Part shown: positions 18,907 to 27,437 of the stretch, in pieces
Position numbering within the stretch: position 1 is the stretch's first letter
Layout: each line of letters opens with the position of its first letter
NCBI GenBank assembly: GCA_014879565.1
Contig: JACSRW010000032.1
Coordinates: forward strand, 248,001 to 312,000
DNA length: 64,000 bases
From: Chitinophagaceae bacterium
GTDB taxonomy: Bacteria; Bacteroidota; Bacteroidia; Chitinophagales; Chitinophagaceae
Direction of reading: 5' to 3'
Translations under genes and position numbers: made by a program
The notes under the pieces: generated by a model
What the model was told of the DNA's origin: nothing
The model's input: only the letters and a program-made list of their open reading frames with translations
Database searches by the model: none

Positions 18907-19380
18907 TCAGCGCTCCGGCAGCTCCGGGACTGCTGCCTGGCTTTTTTTCTTGTGCTCATGCCGGGTTGCGGCCTCATCAATGGAATGGGTCCGGTGAATA
19001 TTTTTCTCCTGTTTGGCAAGTTCAGCCAGCTGGATATAAAATTTCTTAAGGGTTTCAAGTTCTTCGGCAGATAAGTCTTCAATATCCACCAGCCGGTTAC
19101 TGGCACGTGAAGAAGCGGCAATCAGTTCATTCAGCTTGAGCTGCAGGGCTACGCTGTCTTTATTCTGCGCATGCTGTATTACAAAAACCATCAGAAAAGT
19201 GATAATGGTGGTGCCCGTATTTATGACCAGTTGCCAGCTGTCAGAGTAATGAAAAACAGGTCCGGTGATCAGCCAGATGAGTATGATAAAACAGGACAGG
19301 ATAAAGGCGCCCGACTTACCCGTATAACGGGTGACTTTAGCGGCAAACCGCTCAAAAAAGGATAATGATTTCTTTTCCAT
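18907..19380 (-). CDS. Low affinity iron permease family membrane protein
   Basis: 157 residues. Two membrane helices (about 23-45 GAFILSCFIILIWLITGPVF and 52-70 TIITFLMVFVIQHAQNKD) are followed by a cytoplasmic amphipathic helix region (LQLKLNELIAASSRASNRL). This layout, with N-K-D after the second helix, matches the bacterial proteins grouped with yeast low-affinity iron permease; transport by the bacterial members is not proven. The tail is His/Lys-rich. It diverges from the YdeI-like gene with only 42 bases between the start codons. Confidence 0.82.
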   Translation of the reverse strand: MEKKSLSFFERFAAKVTRYTGKSGAFILSCFIILIWLITGPVFHYSDSWQLVINTGTTIITFLMVFVIQHAQNKDSVALQLKLNELIAASSRASNRLVDIEDLSAEELETLKKFYIQLAELAKQEKNIHRTHSIDEAATRHEHKKKSQAAVPELPER

Positions 19381-19422
19381 ATTTCATTAATTTAGGATAC
19401 TTCAGCGGAAACTGATTCCTTA

Positions 19423-19950
19423 ATGAATTTACCAAAAATAAAAGGGATGGTCATTTTTCAGGCGCCAATACAGAAATTCGGACAGAAAGGGGAGAAATCC
19501 GGGTGGACTTATTTCACCTTACCGCCCGCTATTGCCAGTAAGTTAAAACCCGGGAATAAAAAGGAGTTTAAGGTAAAAGGGAAGCTGGATGAGCTGAAAA
19601 TTCAGCGGGTATCCGTTCTCCCGATGGGAGATGGCAGTTTTATTCTGCCGCTGAATTTGTCTATGCGGAAGGCATTACGAAAGAAAGAAGGAAGTGAGCT
19701 GACTGTTCAGCTGACTGCAGATAATTCAGCGTTTGTATTTAACGCCGATTTTATAGCCTGCCTGGGTGATGAGCCGCGTGCGAAAGAATTCTTTGCCAGC
19801 CTGCCCGGCTCACATCAGCGCTACTTCAGTAAATGGATCGACAGCGCTAAAGCTGAATCAACCCGGGTAAAACGGATCGCCCAGGCGGTGAATGCGCTGT
19901 CGAAAGGCTGGGGTTATGGAGAGATGCTGAAAAACACCAAAAAGATATGA
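19423..19950 (+). CDS. YdeI/OmpD-associated family protein with DUF1905 domain
   Basis: 175 residues, cytoplasmic. The N-terminal half is DUF1905, a small beta barrel (GWTYFTLPPAIASKL ... FILPLNLSMRKALRKKEGSELTVQL), and the C-terminal part matches the YdeI/OmpD-associated helix region (ACLGDEPRAKEFFASLPGSHQRYFSKWIDSAKAESTRVKRI). The family is loosely linked to protection against cationic peptides and bacteriocins in some species, but the mechanism is unknown. It ends 10 bases from the opposing DUF3365 gene. Confidence 0.85.
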   Translation: MNLPKIKGMVIFQAPIQKFGQKGEKSGWTYFTLPPAIASKLKPGNKKEFKVKGKLDELKIQRVSVLPMGDGSFILPLNLSMRKALRKKEGSELTVQLTADNSAFVFNADFIACLGDEPRAKEFFASLPGSHQRYFSKWIDSAKAESTRVKRIAQAVNALSKGWGYGEMLKNTKKI

Positions 19951-19960
19951 TCCCGGGCAC

Positions 19961-20566
19961 TTACTTTTTCATGTCTACCACCCAGATACCCCGGAGTTCA
20001 TTTAACCTGAAGCCGATGGCTTTGTCTGCCGGGTATAATTCCCGGATACGGGTATAGGTAGCGGGTTTTATTTCGGTTTTCAGGTCACCATGACATTGCA
20101 GACAGAGTTTATCGGTTAAAATGGGATAATAGGCCCGGTAACCTGTTGCTGTTTCGCTGAGAGCGGGTTTGAACGATTCACCCTTGCTGATAGCGTTCTG
20201 TACCTGTCTGATATAGTCAAGTTCAGTGCTGTCAGCCTGGTTTACCGGGTTCCGGTTTTTTTCTGCGACCCGGCGTATACCGGCTCCCAGCACTTTACCC
20301 ATGCTGTCTGTTAAATGCAGAGCGCGGGTTGAACAGAAATCAACGGCCCCTCCGGCCCCCCGCTGGCTGATAGCCGTAAGCAGGTTCATACCCAGTACCT
20401 CTTTTGTCCTCGAAGCGATGCCGCTTCCTTTCTCTATCGGTGTAAGCCGGTTGCTGACGGCAGTACTGTCCTTATCTTTTTCTCCTTTTTTGGTTGTAGG
20501 GGAAGTACAATTGATCAGTGTTGCCAAAACAGTGATGCTGCTGAGCAGGAAAATGGTTTTTTTCAT
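19961..20566 (-). CDS. DUF3365 (Tll0287-like) haem lipoprotein
   Basis: 201 residues. A lipoprotein signal with lipobox LINC (Cys20) is followed by a polar linker and a DUF3365 domain. A c-type haem site CLQCH (Cys155, Cys158, His159) lies towards the C-terminus, followed by TYTRIRELYPADKAIGFRLNELRGIWVV, typical of the Tll0287 haem/redox sensor fold. The protein is probably anchored to the periplasmic face of a membrane. Soluble relatives sense redox state or small molecules; this one has no fused signalling domain and no cytochrome partner nearby. Confidence 0.88.
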   Translation of the reverse strand: MKKTIFLLSSITVLATLINCTSPTTKKGEKDKDSTAVSNRLTPIEKGSGIASRTKEVLGMNLLTAISQRGAGGAVDFCSTRALHLTDSMGKVLGAGIRRVAEKNRNPVNQADSTELDYIRQVQNAISKGESFKPALSETATGYRAYYPILTDKLCLQCHGDLKTEIKPATYTRIRELYPADKAIGFRLNELRGIWVVDMKK

Positions 20567-20694
20567 ACCAGGTGTTTCGAATGTGTAAAACTAAAAACCG
20601 GCTATTCCGGGTTCAGTGCTTTTTGTCACGTTGAAAGGAAATAATCACTTGCAGAAAAGAAAGTTGATGCTGACGCAGAATTTAGCTGCGACCC

Positions 20695-20880
20695 TTATTT
20701 TTTTCTGGAATCCAGCATACCGCCTATAACTGCCCCCATAGCGATTCCGGATCCTATACAGGCAGAAAGCCATAAGGCAAGCTCCTTTAGCAAAATGCCG
20801 GTAATCACCCCGCCGGCAGCGCCGAGAAGAAAGCCGGCAACGATGCCTTTTACAAGATTATTTTGTTTGCCTTCTTTCAT
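20695..20880 (-). CDS. Small glycine-zipper membrane protein, 61 aa
   Basis: Two hydrophobic glycine-rich segments (GIVAGFLLGAAGGVITGILL and LSACIGSGIAMGAVIGGML) with charged ends (MKEGKQNN, DSRKK) form a helical hairpin typical of small inner-membrane proteins. Gly spacing (GxxxG) suggests tight helix packing or oligomers. No promoter motif was seen. Function unknown; being short, it could be a chance frame, but its composition is clearly protein-like. Confidence 0.65.
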   Translation of the reverse strand: MKEGKQNNLVKGIVAGFLLGAAGGVITGILLKELALWLSACIGSGIAMGAVIGGMLDSRKK

Positions 20881-21045
20881 TTTATTGTAAGCTGAAGATA
20901 CTGAATTAAGGTGTTATAACCTCCCTTTTGTATTCTTATATACGCCGGGCATGTTTTTTCTGTTTCCCTTCCGCGGGTTTGTTTGAAAATTGTAATATTT
21001 TTTTCTTTGGTGACTTTATACACAACAGAGGGACTGGGCCCGATG

Positions 21046-21053
21046 TAGTTTTG
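21046..21053 (+). promoter_or_regulatory. -7 promoter element TAGTTTTG for the peroxiredoxin gene
   Basis: Exact TAnnTTTG, 29 bases before the chosen ATG at 21083. The longer frame beginning at 21053 would start inside this element, which supports the downstream start. Confidence 0.6.
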
Positions 21054-21082
21054 TGTTATTAAATCACATAAAAGAGTATTTT

Positions 21083-21796
21083 ATGGATACACAAGCTAAC
21101 CAAACCGTAAGTATGCCCAGGATCGGAGATCCCGCTCCTTCCTTTACTGCTGTAACCACCCAGGGTAAAATTAATTTTCCTGAAGATTATAAGGGAAAAT
21201 GGGCTATTCTGTTCAGTCATCCGGCAGATTTTACACCCGTATGTACATCCGAGTTTATGACTTTCGCCAGTATGCAGGATAAATTTCAAAAGGCCAATTG
21301 TGAACTCGTTGGACTTTCAGTGGACGGGCTGTACAGTCATATCGCCTGGCTGCGTACTATAAAGGAAAAGATTGAATTCAGGGGCATGAAGAATGTGGAA
21401 GTCACTTTCCCGCTTATTGAAGATATTACCATGGAAGTTGCTTCCAGGTATGGGATGATCCAGCCCGGGGAAAGTAATACAAAAGCCGTCAGAGCGGTGT
21501 TTTTTGTAGACCCTAAAGGTATTATTCGGGCAATTATCTATTACCCGCTCAGTATCGGCCGGAACTTTGATGAACTGTACAGGGCGTTGATTGCCATGCA
21601 AACCACAGACGCCTTCCAGGTGGCCACACCTGCCGACTGGCAACCGGGTGATGATGTTATTGTCCCAACGGCTGGTTCCTGCGGAGTAGCTAAAGAGCGT
21701 ATGGAGGATACCGAAAACCTGGATTGCAAAGACTGGTTCTTTTGTACAAAAAAACTGGACAAATCACTGGTATTAAGTACGCTGATAAAGGAATAA
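21083..21796 (+). CDS. Peroxiredoxin, 1-Cys (Prx6/archaeal) type
   Basis: 237 residues. The peroxidatic motif is FTPVCTSEF with Cys54; Thr51 and Pro52 complete the catalytic site. Prx6 features follow (SVDGLYSHIAWLRTI, FPLIEDITMEVASRYGMIQPG, VRAVFFVDPKGIIRAIIYYPLSIGRN). The C-terminal part has extra cysteines in DCKDWFFC, like the C-x5-C pair of archaeal thioredoxin peroxidases that closes a disulphide with the peroxidatic Cys. The enzyme reduces hydrogen peroxide and alkyl peroxides in the cytoplasm. Monocistronic; the MurC-like gene starts 123 bases later. Confidence 0.93.
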   Translation: MDTQANQTVSMPRIGDPAPSFTAVTTQGKINFPEDYKGKWAILFSHPADFTPVCTSEFMTFASMQDKFQKANCELVGLSVDGLYSHIAWLRTIKEKIEFRGMKNVEVTFPLIEDITMEVASRYGMIQPGESNTKAVRAVFFVDPKGIIRAIIYYPLSIGRNFDELYRALIAMQTTDAFQVATPADWQPGDDVIVPTAGSCGVAKERMEDTENLDCKDWFFCTKKLDKSLVLSTLIKE

Positions 21797-21919
21797 CCCG
21801 GTTTTCGGGTGAAATGGAGGCTGTTTGCAAAATCAGGGCTGAGACTGACCCTGGTAGTGCAGGCAGCCTTTATCATTTATCCTGCCGGACCGGTTTCCAA
21901 AATCCCTTTTCTTTGCACT

Positions 21920-23296
21920 ATGGTCCATTCATTAAAGGATTTTTCTCATCCGTTTTTTATTGGAATAGCCGGCACAGGCATGAGTGCACTGGCTCAGTAT
22001 CTCCAGGGATCCGGAAAACAAGTAAGCGGCAGCGACCGATTCTTTGCAGCCGGTGTCTATAATGAAGTACAGGAGAAACTGGAAGTAATGGGAATCCGTT
22101 GTTTTACACAAAATGGGGAGGGGATAACGGCGAAAACAGACCTGGTCGTTGTTTCTACGGCTATTGAAGACACTGTTGTGGAAGTAGTGAAAGCGAGGCA
22201 ACTCAATATTCCCGTCATCCGCCGGTCGGAACTGCTGGCCCTGATTGCGTCCAGTAAAAAAACGATTGCAGTAGGCGGAACCAGCGGCAAAAGCACCACC
22301 AGTGCAATGATCTATGATATCCTGTTGTATGCCGGACTGGAGCCAGGGATTATCAGCGGAGCCGGCCTGGTAAGCCTGATTAAAAAAGGGATGATCGGCA
22401 ATGCCAGTGTGGGTAAAGGTGAATGGCTGGTGATTGAAGCAGATGAAAGTGACGGATCTATTGTACAGTATAAACCGGAAATCGGCGTCTTATTGAATAT
22501 TGATAAGGACCACCAGGAACTGGAAGAACTGGTAAGGTTATTCGCCCTGTTTAAACAGAACAGTACCCGCTTTATTACCAACCGGTCTCATTCCCTGACA
22601 GCCCCGTTGTCGGCAGATATAAGCGTGGATTTTTCCACTTCGGAAAATGAGCCGGCAGGATACCAGGCGAAGGATTTTCAGCAGGATGGGCTGCACATCA
22701 GTTTTTCAGTTAACGGCGAGTCTTTCGGGTTACATTTACCGGGCAGGCATAATATGGAAAATGCGGTAGCCGCGGCTGCTGCTGCAGGTCTGGCAGGAGT
22801 GGATCTCAAGCTTTCCGCAAAGGCACTGGCCGGTTACCAGGGGATTTACCGGCGTCACCAGGTACTGGGTCAGAAAAAGGGAATCTGGCTGATTGATGAT
22901 TATGCCCATAACCCGGTTAAATGTGCTGCAGCCATTGCCGCCTGTCAGCCTTTTACCTCAAAAGTGGTAGCCTGGTTCCAGCCACATGGGTATAAACCCA
23001 CCAAATTTCTGCGGGATGATTTTGTAAAGGAGTTTTCCGCCGTATTACGCCCGGATGATGAGCTATGGATGAGTGAAATTTTTTATGCCGGTGGTACCGC
23101 CGTGAAAGATATTTCTGCGGCCGATCTGGTGAACGATATCAGGGAAAAAGGGCATAATGCCTTTTTTATTGAGAACCGGCGGGACTTTCTGTCTGCCGCC
23201 AGAGCTCACCTGGCAACAGGCACAGTAATCCTGCTGATGGGAGCCCGGGACCCTTCACTGGAAAATTTCGCCAAAGAAGTCTGGGAGGAACTCTGA
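21920..23296 (+). CDS. Mur ligase family protein, MurC-like
   Basis: 458 residues from ATG 21920; the frame extends upstream but overlaps the weak -7-like TTTCTTTG that ends six bases before this ATG. Rossmann N-domain FFIGIAGTGMSALAQYL, central ATPase domain with GGTSGKST (Lys124), C-domain with IDDYAHNPVK and WFQPHGYKPT. The HFVGIGGIGM-like start and DDYAH motif point to UDP-N-acetylmuramate-alanine ligase rather than Mpl. It is not beside division or cell-wall genes, so it may be a second copy or a related ligase with another substrate; murC identity is not certain. Confidence 0.85.
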   Translation: MVHSLKDFSHPFFIGIAGTGMSALAQYLQGSGKQVSGSDRFFAAGVYNEVQEKLEVMGIRCFTQNGEGITAKTDLVVVSTAIEDTVVEVVKARQLNIPVIRRSELLALIASSKKTIAVGGTSGKSTTSAMIYDILLYAGLEPGIISGAGLVSLIKKGMIGNASVGKGEWLVIEADESDGSIVQYKPEIGVLLNIDKDHQELEELVRLFALFKQNSTRFITNRSHSLTAPLSADISVDFSTSENEPAGYQAKDFQQDGLHISFSVNGESFGLHLPGRHNMENAVAAAAAAGLAGVDLKLSAKALAGYQGIYRRHQVLGQKKGIWLIDDYAHNPVKCAAAIAACQPFTSKVVAWFQPHGYKPTKFLRDDFVKEFSAVLRPDDELWMSEIFYAGGTAVKDISAADLVNDIREKGHNAFFIENRRDFLSAARAHLATGTVILLMGARDPSLENFAKEVWEEL

Positions 23297-23304
23297 AATA
23301 TTAT

Positions 23305-23790
23305 TCAGGCATATTCGGGTACATTTTCCCGGGCCACCGGGAGAAACATATACCAGCAAAGGGCCATCAGCAATCCGTTTTCAGCTGCAGAAGAACGATT
23401 ATCCCGGTGAAGTTGTATAGCCGGATCTCCGCCTTTAGTTGTGAGTCCGCAACGAAGTAAAGGCTGTTCTTTTCCTTCATGAAATAATTGTAATTCAGCC
23501 AGCGGGTCATTGGTGATCTTATAAAAAAACCGTTCGTTGTTCAACTGCAGAAAAGGCCGGAGCTGATCCTGCCCCCATTCCCCGATTTTAACCCCGTATT
23601 CATTACGCAGCACCGTTTTATTCCGCAGGAATCCTTCTTTCCGGATCAGGATCACTCTTTTTTCTGTGGCAGTTTCCACCCGGGCAGATTGGGAAAAGGG
23701 ATGCAGGGTGAGACTGAGAATTTTTTGATCGTTCTGGTACAGGTGGTAGATTTCCTGGTCGGTGGTGGCCGATACTTTTTCCCATCTCAT
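23305..23790 (-). CDS. Hypothetical protein, 161 aa
   Basis: A soluble beta-rich protein without a signal peptide (KILSLTLHPFSQSARVETAT ... EGFLRNKTVLRNEYGVKIGEW ... ERFFYKITNDPLAELQLF). The alternating short strands resemble the tubby C-terminal/LURP-one-like fold used in some membrane-associated proteins, but this is a guess from pattern only. It ends with a more hydrophobic helix (NGLLMALCWYMFLPVA). Convergent with the MurC-like gene, 8 bases between stops. Function unknown. Confidence 0.65.
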   Translation of the reverse strand: MRWEKVSATTDQEIYHLYQNDQKILSLTLHPFSQSARVETATEKRVILIRKEGFLRNKTVLRNEYGVKIGEWGQDQLRPFLQLNNERFFYKITNDPLAELQLFHEGKEQPLLRCGLTTKGGDPAIQLHRDNRSSAAENGLLMALCWYMFLPVARENVPEYA

Positions 23791-23937
23791 AGTAAAGTGA
23801 TTTATTCCGCTGTTAAGGTATACCGCTTTTCAGAGGGACTGACCAGTTAACTTAAAATTAATACTAACTTCATATGCAGAATTCAACCTTGAAAATCTGT
23901 GGAAAAAACTTAGTTTGTCCACAAAATCAAACCGTAT

Positions 23938-24423
23938 ATGACCCAAATTACCGAAAGGGAGAAACGATACCTGGAAAAAGCTATTTCATTGTCGCGCACC
24001 GGAATGCGTTCCGGGAAAGGGGGGCCTTTCGGATGTATTATAGTAAAAGGGGATGAAATTGTGGGGGAGGGAGTTAACCAGGTTACATCCAGCAATGATC
24101 CCACGGCGCATGCGGAAGTCGTGGCAATCCGGATGGCCTGTGAAAAACTCGGTACCTATCAGCTGACGGATTGTGAGATATATACAAGCTGTGAACCCTG
24201 CCCTATGTGCCTGGGCGCCATCTACTGGGCCAGGCCCGCCAGGGTCATCTATGCCAATACCCGGAGTGAAGCAGCCGCCATAGAATTTGATGATGATTTT
24301 ATATACAGAGAACTGGCCGCAGCTATCAGTGAACGTAAGATTCCATTTTTGCATATACCACATCCCGATGCCGTAGCCGTATTTGAAGAATGGAAAAACT
24401 GGGAAGGAAAGATTAAGTATTAG
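23938..24423 (+). CDS. guaD: Guanine deaminase (cytidine deaminase-like fold)
   Basis: 161 residues. Zinc site: His58-Ala-Glu60 and Pro-Cys88-Pro-Met-Cys91. The stretch QLTDCEIYTSCEPCPMCLGA then YWARPARVIYA, and a FDDDFIYREL segment followed by FEEWKNWEGKIKY at the end, match Bacillus-type GuaD rather than TadA. It turns guanine into xanthine and ammonia in purine salvage; some relatives also accept ammeline or cytosine. Single gene with a -7-like TTAGTTTG about 20 bases before the ATG. Confidence 0.9.
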   Translation: MTQITEREKRYLEKAISLSRTGMRSGKGGPFGCIIVKGDEIVGEGVNQVTSSNDPTAHAEVVAIRMACEKLGTYQLTDCEIYTSCEPCPMCLGAIYWARPARVIYANTRSEAAAIEFDDDFIYRELAAAISERKIPFLHIPHPDAVAVFEEWKNWEGKIKY

Positions 24424-24465
24424 TCTTTGTTATTTTTTCAACCGTAAGGCAAACCTTAAACCATT

Positions 24466-24828
24466 CTAGGTCTGCAACATTTTCTTCACCATGATATAAG
24501 AAAGTACAATCAGTAATAACAGGATGAGGATAGACACATAGATCCAGGGCTGATAAGCCAGCTTCATTTTTTCTCTTCTCTTTTTTTTCCGGGCAGTTCT
24601 TTGCCGCAGATCCCGGTTCAGCATTTCAACAGTATACTGTAATTGTTCTTTGTCCTTAAAGGATTCCAACCCTTCCAGGGCGTCTTCCTCAAAGGAGCCC
24701 TGCATCAGTTTTTTCTCCAGTTCATGCTGCTGATCCGGAGGCAGTTTTCCCTGCAGGTATTGCAAAAGCAGCTCCTGGTCAATGTCGGGATTAAGATGGG
24801 ATAATATATCTTTTAGTTTGTCGGACAT
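24466..24828 (-). CDS. Probable anti-sigma-like single-pass membrane protein
   Basis: 120 residues, 20 bases downstream of the sigma factor gene and read with it. The N-terminal part has ELLLQYLQGKLPPDQQHELE ... EEDALEGLESF, a pattern found at the start of many Bacteroidota anti-sigma/regulatory membrane proteins. After a very basic stretch (RTARKKKRREKMK) there is one membrane helix (WIYVSILILLLLIVLSYIMV) and almost no periplasmic tail. No zinc-finger HxxxCxxC is present. The role as partner of the sigma factor is inferred from operon position and topology. Confidence 0.78.
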   Translation of the reverse strand: MSDKLKDILSHLNPDIDQELLLQYLQGKLPPDQQHELEKKLMQGSFEEDALEGLESFKDKEQLQYTVEMLNRDLRQRTARKKKRREKMKLAYQPWIYVSILILLLLIVLSYIMVKKMLQT

Positions 24829-24848
24829 GTGTACAGTGCCTATGCTGT

Positions 24849-25421
24849 TCAGGGCATTTTTAATTTTCTTTCTATAAGAATTTTTAAATTTCTCTTTCCG
24901 TTCTGGATATGGCTTTTTACCTGCATCAGGCTATACCCGGTAACCTGGCTGACTTCCTGGTAACTTTTTTTCTGCAGGTAGAACAAAGTTACACATTGCT
25001 GCTGCTCTGGGTTTAATTCAGCCAGGGATTCTTCCATCAGGTCAAGCGTCCGGTCATTCTGCAGTAAAAGCAGGTTGTCGCTTTCTTCCCCGGGTGTGGC
25101 ATGGTGCCGTTCACTTATTTCGGTGGTAATTTTGCCTTGTTTTTCCCGAATCCGCATCAGGCAATAGTTTTTTGCCACCATGTACAGCCAGGATTTAAAA
25201 TAATCAACCCGGTATTTGGGCAATTCCTGTAATACTTTCAGGAAAATCTGCTGAACCGCGTCTTTGGCCTCTTCTTCGTTTTTCAGGTATTTCATGGATA
25301 CCCCGAGCAGTAAGAGTGTATAGCGCTGCAAGAGGATGCCCAGCCACTCATTTTCATGGCGGGACTGGTATTTCTCCAGCAGTTCCTGGTCAGTCATATG
25401 GGCATAGGGCGTTTCCTTCAC
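24849..25421 (-). CDS. ECF-type RNA polymerase sigma factor
   Basis: 190 residues. Region 2 (LQRYTLLLLGVSMKYLKNEEEAKDAVQQIFLKVLQELP ... FKSWLYMVAKNYCL) and region 4 (LAELNPEQQQCVTLFYLQKKSYQEVSQVTGYSLMQVKSHIQNGKRNLK) are complete, separated by a short linker as in ECF sigma factors. A later ATG (25397, MTDQELLEKYQ) is a possible start. With the downstream membrane protein it forms a likely sigma/anti-sigma unit responding to an envelope signal. No typical -35 AAC motif was recognised upstream. Confidence 0.93.
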   Translation of the reverse strand: MKETPYAHMTDQELLEKYQSRHENEWLGILLQRYTLLLLGVSMKYLKNEEEAKDAVQQIFLKVLQELPKYRVDYFKSWLYMVAKNYCLMRIREKQGKITTEISERHHATPGEESDNLLLLQNDRTLDLMEESLAELNPEQQQCVTLFYLQKKSYQEVSQVTGYSLMQVKSHIQNGKRNLKILIERKLKMP

Positions 25422-25515
25422 CGGGGCACAAGTTATTTTTTTCTAAGATGCGGGATTTCTGATTTTCAACAAAATTTTGCCCGATTTCCTGCCTTAACTT
25501 CGGGAAAAACTGGAG

Positions 25516-26283
25516 ATGGAATATGCATTTGTACAGGTGCCGGCTGCCGCTGTCAGACGCAAACCGCGTCATCAGAAAGAAATGGTGAACCAGCTGCTCT
25601 TTGGAGAAGCGGTACAGATTCTGAAGATAAAGGCAGACGGGTGGGTAAAAGTAAGCAGTCTGCATGATGAATATACCGGCTGGATAACCGCCAACATGCT
25701 GACAGAGGCCAGCCGGGAAGAGACAGCCGAAGAGTCTGTTTTTGTTACAGCGGGATTGCTCAGCCTGCTGACCGCCGGCGCCCGCCAACTGCATGTGCCT
25801 ATTGGATCCTCCCTGCCGGGATTTAAGGAGGGCAAAGCAAAATTGGGGAAAGAGGAATTTTTTGTGGAAGGGCCGGTATATAATTGCCGGGAGCAGCAGC
25901 CGGATCATGTATTAGTGGATAAACTGGTTCGTCCCTGGCTGAATGCCCCTTACTTATGGGGCGGCCGCACTCCGCTGGGGGTGGATTGCAGCGGGCTGGT
26001 TCAGGTTGTATTCAGGCAATTGGGTGTCCGGCTTCCCCGCGATGCGTGGCAGCAGGCACAGGAAGGGCAGGCTGTCCGGAAACTTCAGGATTCCCAACCG
26101 GGCGATCTTGTTTTTTTTGACGACCGGGAGGAAATTGTCCATGTTGGTATTTTATTGAATCCGGAAACAGTCGTGCATGCATCCGGCAGGGTCCGGATTG
26201 ATCCGATTGATAAGAAAGGGATAATCAACGGGGATAACGGTAAAAGGACTCACCGGTTAAAAGCGATACGTCGTTACTGGTAA
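25516..26283 (+). CDS. C40 family peptidase (NlpC/P60) with SH3-like N-terminus
   Basis: 255 residues, no clear signal peptide. Bacterial SH3 domains occupy about 1-125 (LLFGEAVQILKIKADGWVKVSSLHDEYTGWI). The NlpC/P60 domain follows (about 135-250): catalytic Cys158 in GVDCSGLV, His209 in HVGILL and His221 in VVHASGRV. These enzymes cut peptide bonds in peptidoglycan stems, usually gamma-D-Glu-diamino acid. Without a signal peptide it may handle recycled muropeptides in the cytoplasm, like YkfC. The last 27 bases overlap the opposing gene. Confidence 0.92.
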   Translation: MEYAFVQVPAAAVRRKPRHQKEMVNQLLFGEAVQILKIKADGWVKVSSLHDEYTGWITANMLTEASREETAEESVFVTAGLLSLLTAGARQLHVPIGSSLPGFKEGKAKLGKEEFFVEGPVYNCREQQPDHVLVDKLVRPWLNAPYLWGGRTPLGVDCSGLVQVVFRQLGVRLPRDAWQQAQEGQAVRKLQDSQPGDLVFFDDREEIVHVGILLNPETVVHASGRVRIDPIDKKGIINGDNGKRTHRLKAIRRYW

Positions 26284-26907
26284 AAAAGCCCGGTTATTAT
26301 AAACCTGGAACCGCAGGGTTATGGCACAGATATTTCCCTGGGTGGAATCCTGGCTCCAGGCTATTGTAAGCGGGGCAAACGGAAGATCCGTAAAATAAAA
26401 ATCCCGGATTTCTCCCAGCACCTGCTCTCCGGACCGGATTTCACGGGGATGTGACATATCAAACATTTTGCCCAGTTTACGGGAAAGTTTTTCATATTCT
26501 TTCCGGATATCCGCCAGTCCGTCTTCTCCCGGCTTTGCATAGCCCACCAGCTGATAAATAAACAGGCTTTCCGGTATGCCGGAGCTGTCTTTTTCAATTT
26601 CTCTTTCTGCCAATACCATTCTCACTTTTTCAGCCGGGAAGAAAAATGGCTGATGATTCCGGTATAGACCCTGTACAAAATAGAGTGTGGTATCGGTTTT
26701 TCGGAGAACCTGACTGTCACGAAGGGCCGGGTCCATGGTCAGTCGCACCAGGAACTGGCTGAAGTCTTTATTGAAGGGATTAACCCGGTAATAGTCCTGT
26801 GCGATTTTCCCCGTGTTTTCCAGCATCCGGGGGGTGGATACCTGTGCGGAAAGCCTATCTGCGCAGATCAGGCCAGCGAGGATGAAGGGAATTATCAAGG
26901 AACGCAT
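26257..26907 (-). CDS. Secreted hypothetical protein, 216 aa
   Basis: A signal peptide (MRSLIIPFILAGLICADRLSAQ) precedes a mixed alpha/beta mature part (ALRDSQVLRKTDTTLYFVQGLYR ... FFFPAEKVRMVLAEREIE ... VLGEIRDFYFTDLPFAPLTIAW). No motif that I recognise; it resembles exported Bacteroidota proteins of unknown role. A near-match -7 element TACCTTTC lies about 20 bases upstream of the start. Its 3' end overlaps the C40 peptidase gene tail to tail. Confidence 0.75.
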   Translation of the reverse strand: MRSLIIPFILAGLICADRLSAQVSTPRMLENTGKIAQDYYRVNPFNKDFSQFLVRLTMDPALRDSQVLRKTDTTLYFVQGLYRNHQPFFFPAEKVRMVLAEREIEKDSSGIPESLFIYQLVGYAKPGEDGLADIRKEYEKLSRKLGKMFDMSHPREIRSGEQVLGEIRDFYFTDLPFAPLTIAWSQDSTQGNICAITLRFQVYNNRAFLPVTTYRF

Positions 26908-26996
26908 ACGCTGAATTTGCTGAAAGGTAGAAAGCCCGGTTTATCGCCATTATGACTTTTCTGATTTTAGCATAAGTTTAAAATCAGCCATACTGC

Positions 26997-27437
26997 TCAG
27001 AAAACGGAACGAATCCATTTTATAAATAAACTATCCCAGTGCAGCATTTTAAAGGCCGTGTACATCAGGATCACTGCAAATATTTTTTTAAGGGATTCCT
27101 GGTCAATAGACAAGGCCAGTTTGCCTCCCAGGTAACCGCCGCCGATAAAACCCGCTGCCAGCAATGCCACAATCCGGAGATCAATCGGGGTGCCAAGTTT
27201 CTGGCATTGCTGGTAGTAATAAAACGAGGCGAGGATAACCACGGGTAATGTCAATACCGCGAGAGAGGTTCCCTGTGCCTGGTGCTGGGTATAATGCAGG
27301 AAAAATACCAGTGCCGGAACCATAATAATACCGCCGCCAACACCCACCAGACCGCTGAGTACGCCGGCAGCCAGCCCGATGAGCAGGGCGGTTACAATAA
27401 GCTCTGTTGCCATAGACTGTTTGTTGTTCGGGGTCAT
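26997..27437 (-). CDS. Half-length TauE/SafE family membrane permease
   Basis: 146 residues, four predicted membrane helices: LIVTALLIGLAAGVLSGLVG, QGTSLAVLTLPVVILASFYY, IVALLAAGFIGGGYLGG, LKKIFAVILMYTAFKML. The GVGGGIIMVPALV motif is the family hallmark. Usual TauE/SafE exporters are about 250 residues with two such repeats; this is one repeat and would need to pair with itself. Start codon and the ppa stop share one base (TGATG), so translation is coupled; a second ATG is at 27413. In this operon an anion-export role is attractive but unproven. Confidence 0.85.
   Translation of the reverse strand: MTPNNKQSMATELIVTALLIGLAAGVLSGLVGVGGGIIMVPALVFFLHYTQHQAQGTSLAVLTLPVVILASFYYYQQCQKLGTPIDLRIVALLAAGFIGGGYLGGKLALSIDQESLKKIFAVILMYTAFKMLHWDSLFIKWIRSVF

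Noticed and set aside
23305-23790. Firm LURP-one/tubby-like call for the 161-aa protein
   Set aside because: Only the strand rhythm suggests it; no motif is decisive, so it stays hypothetical.
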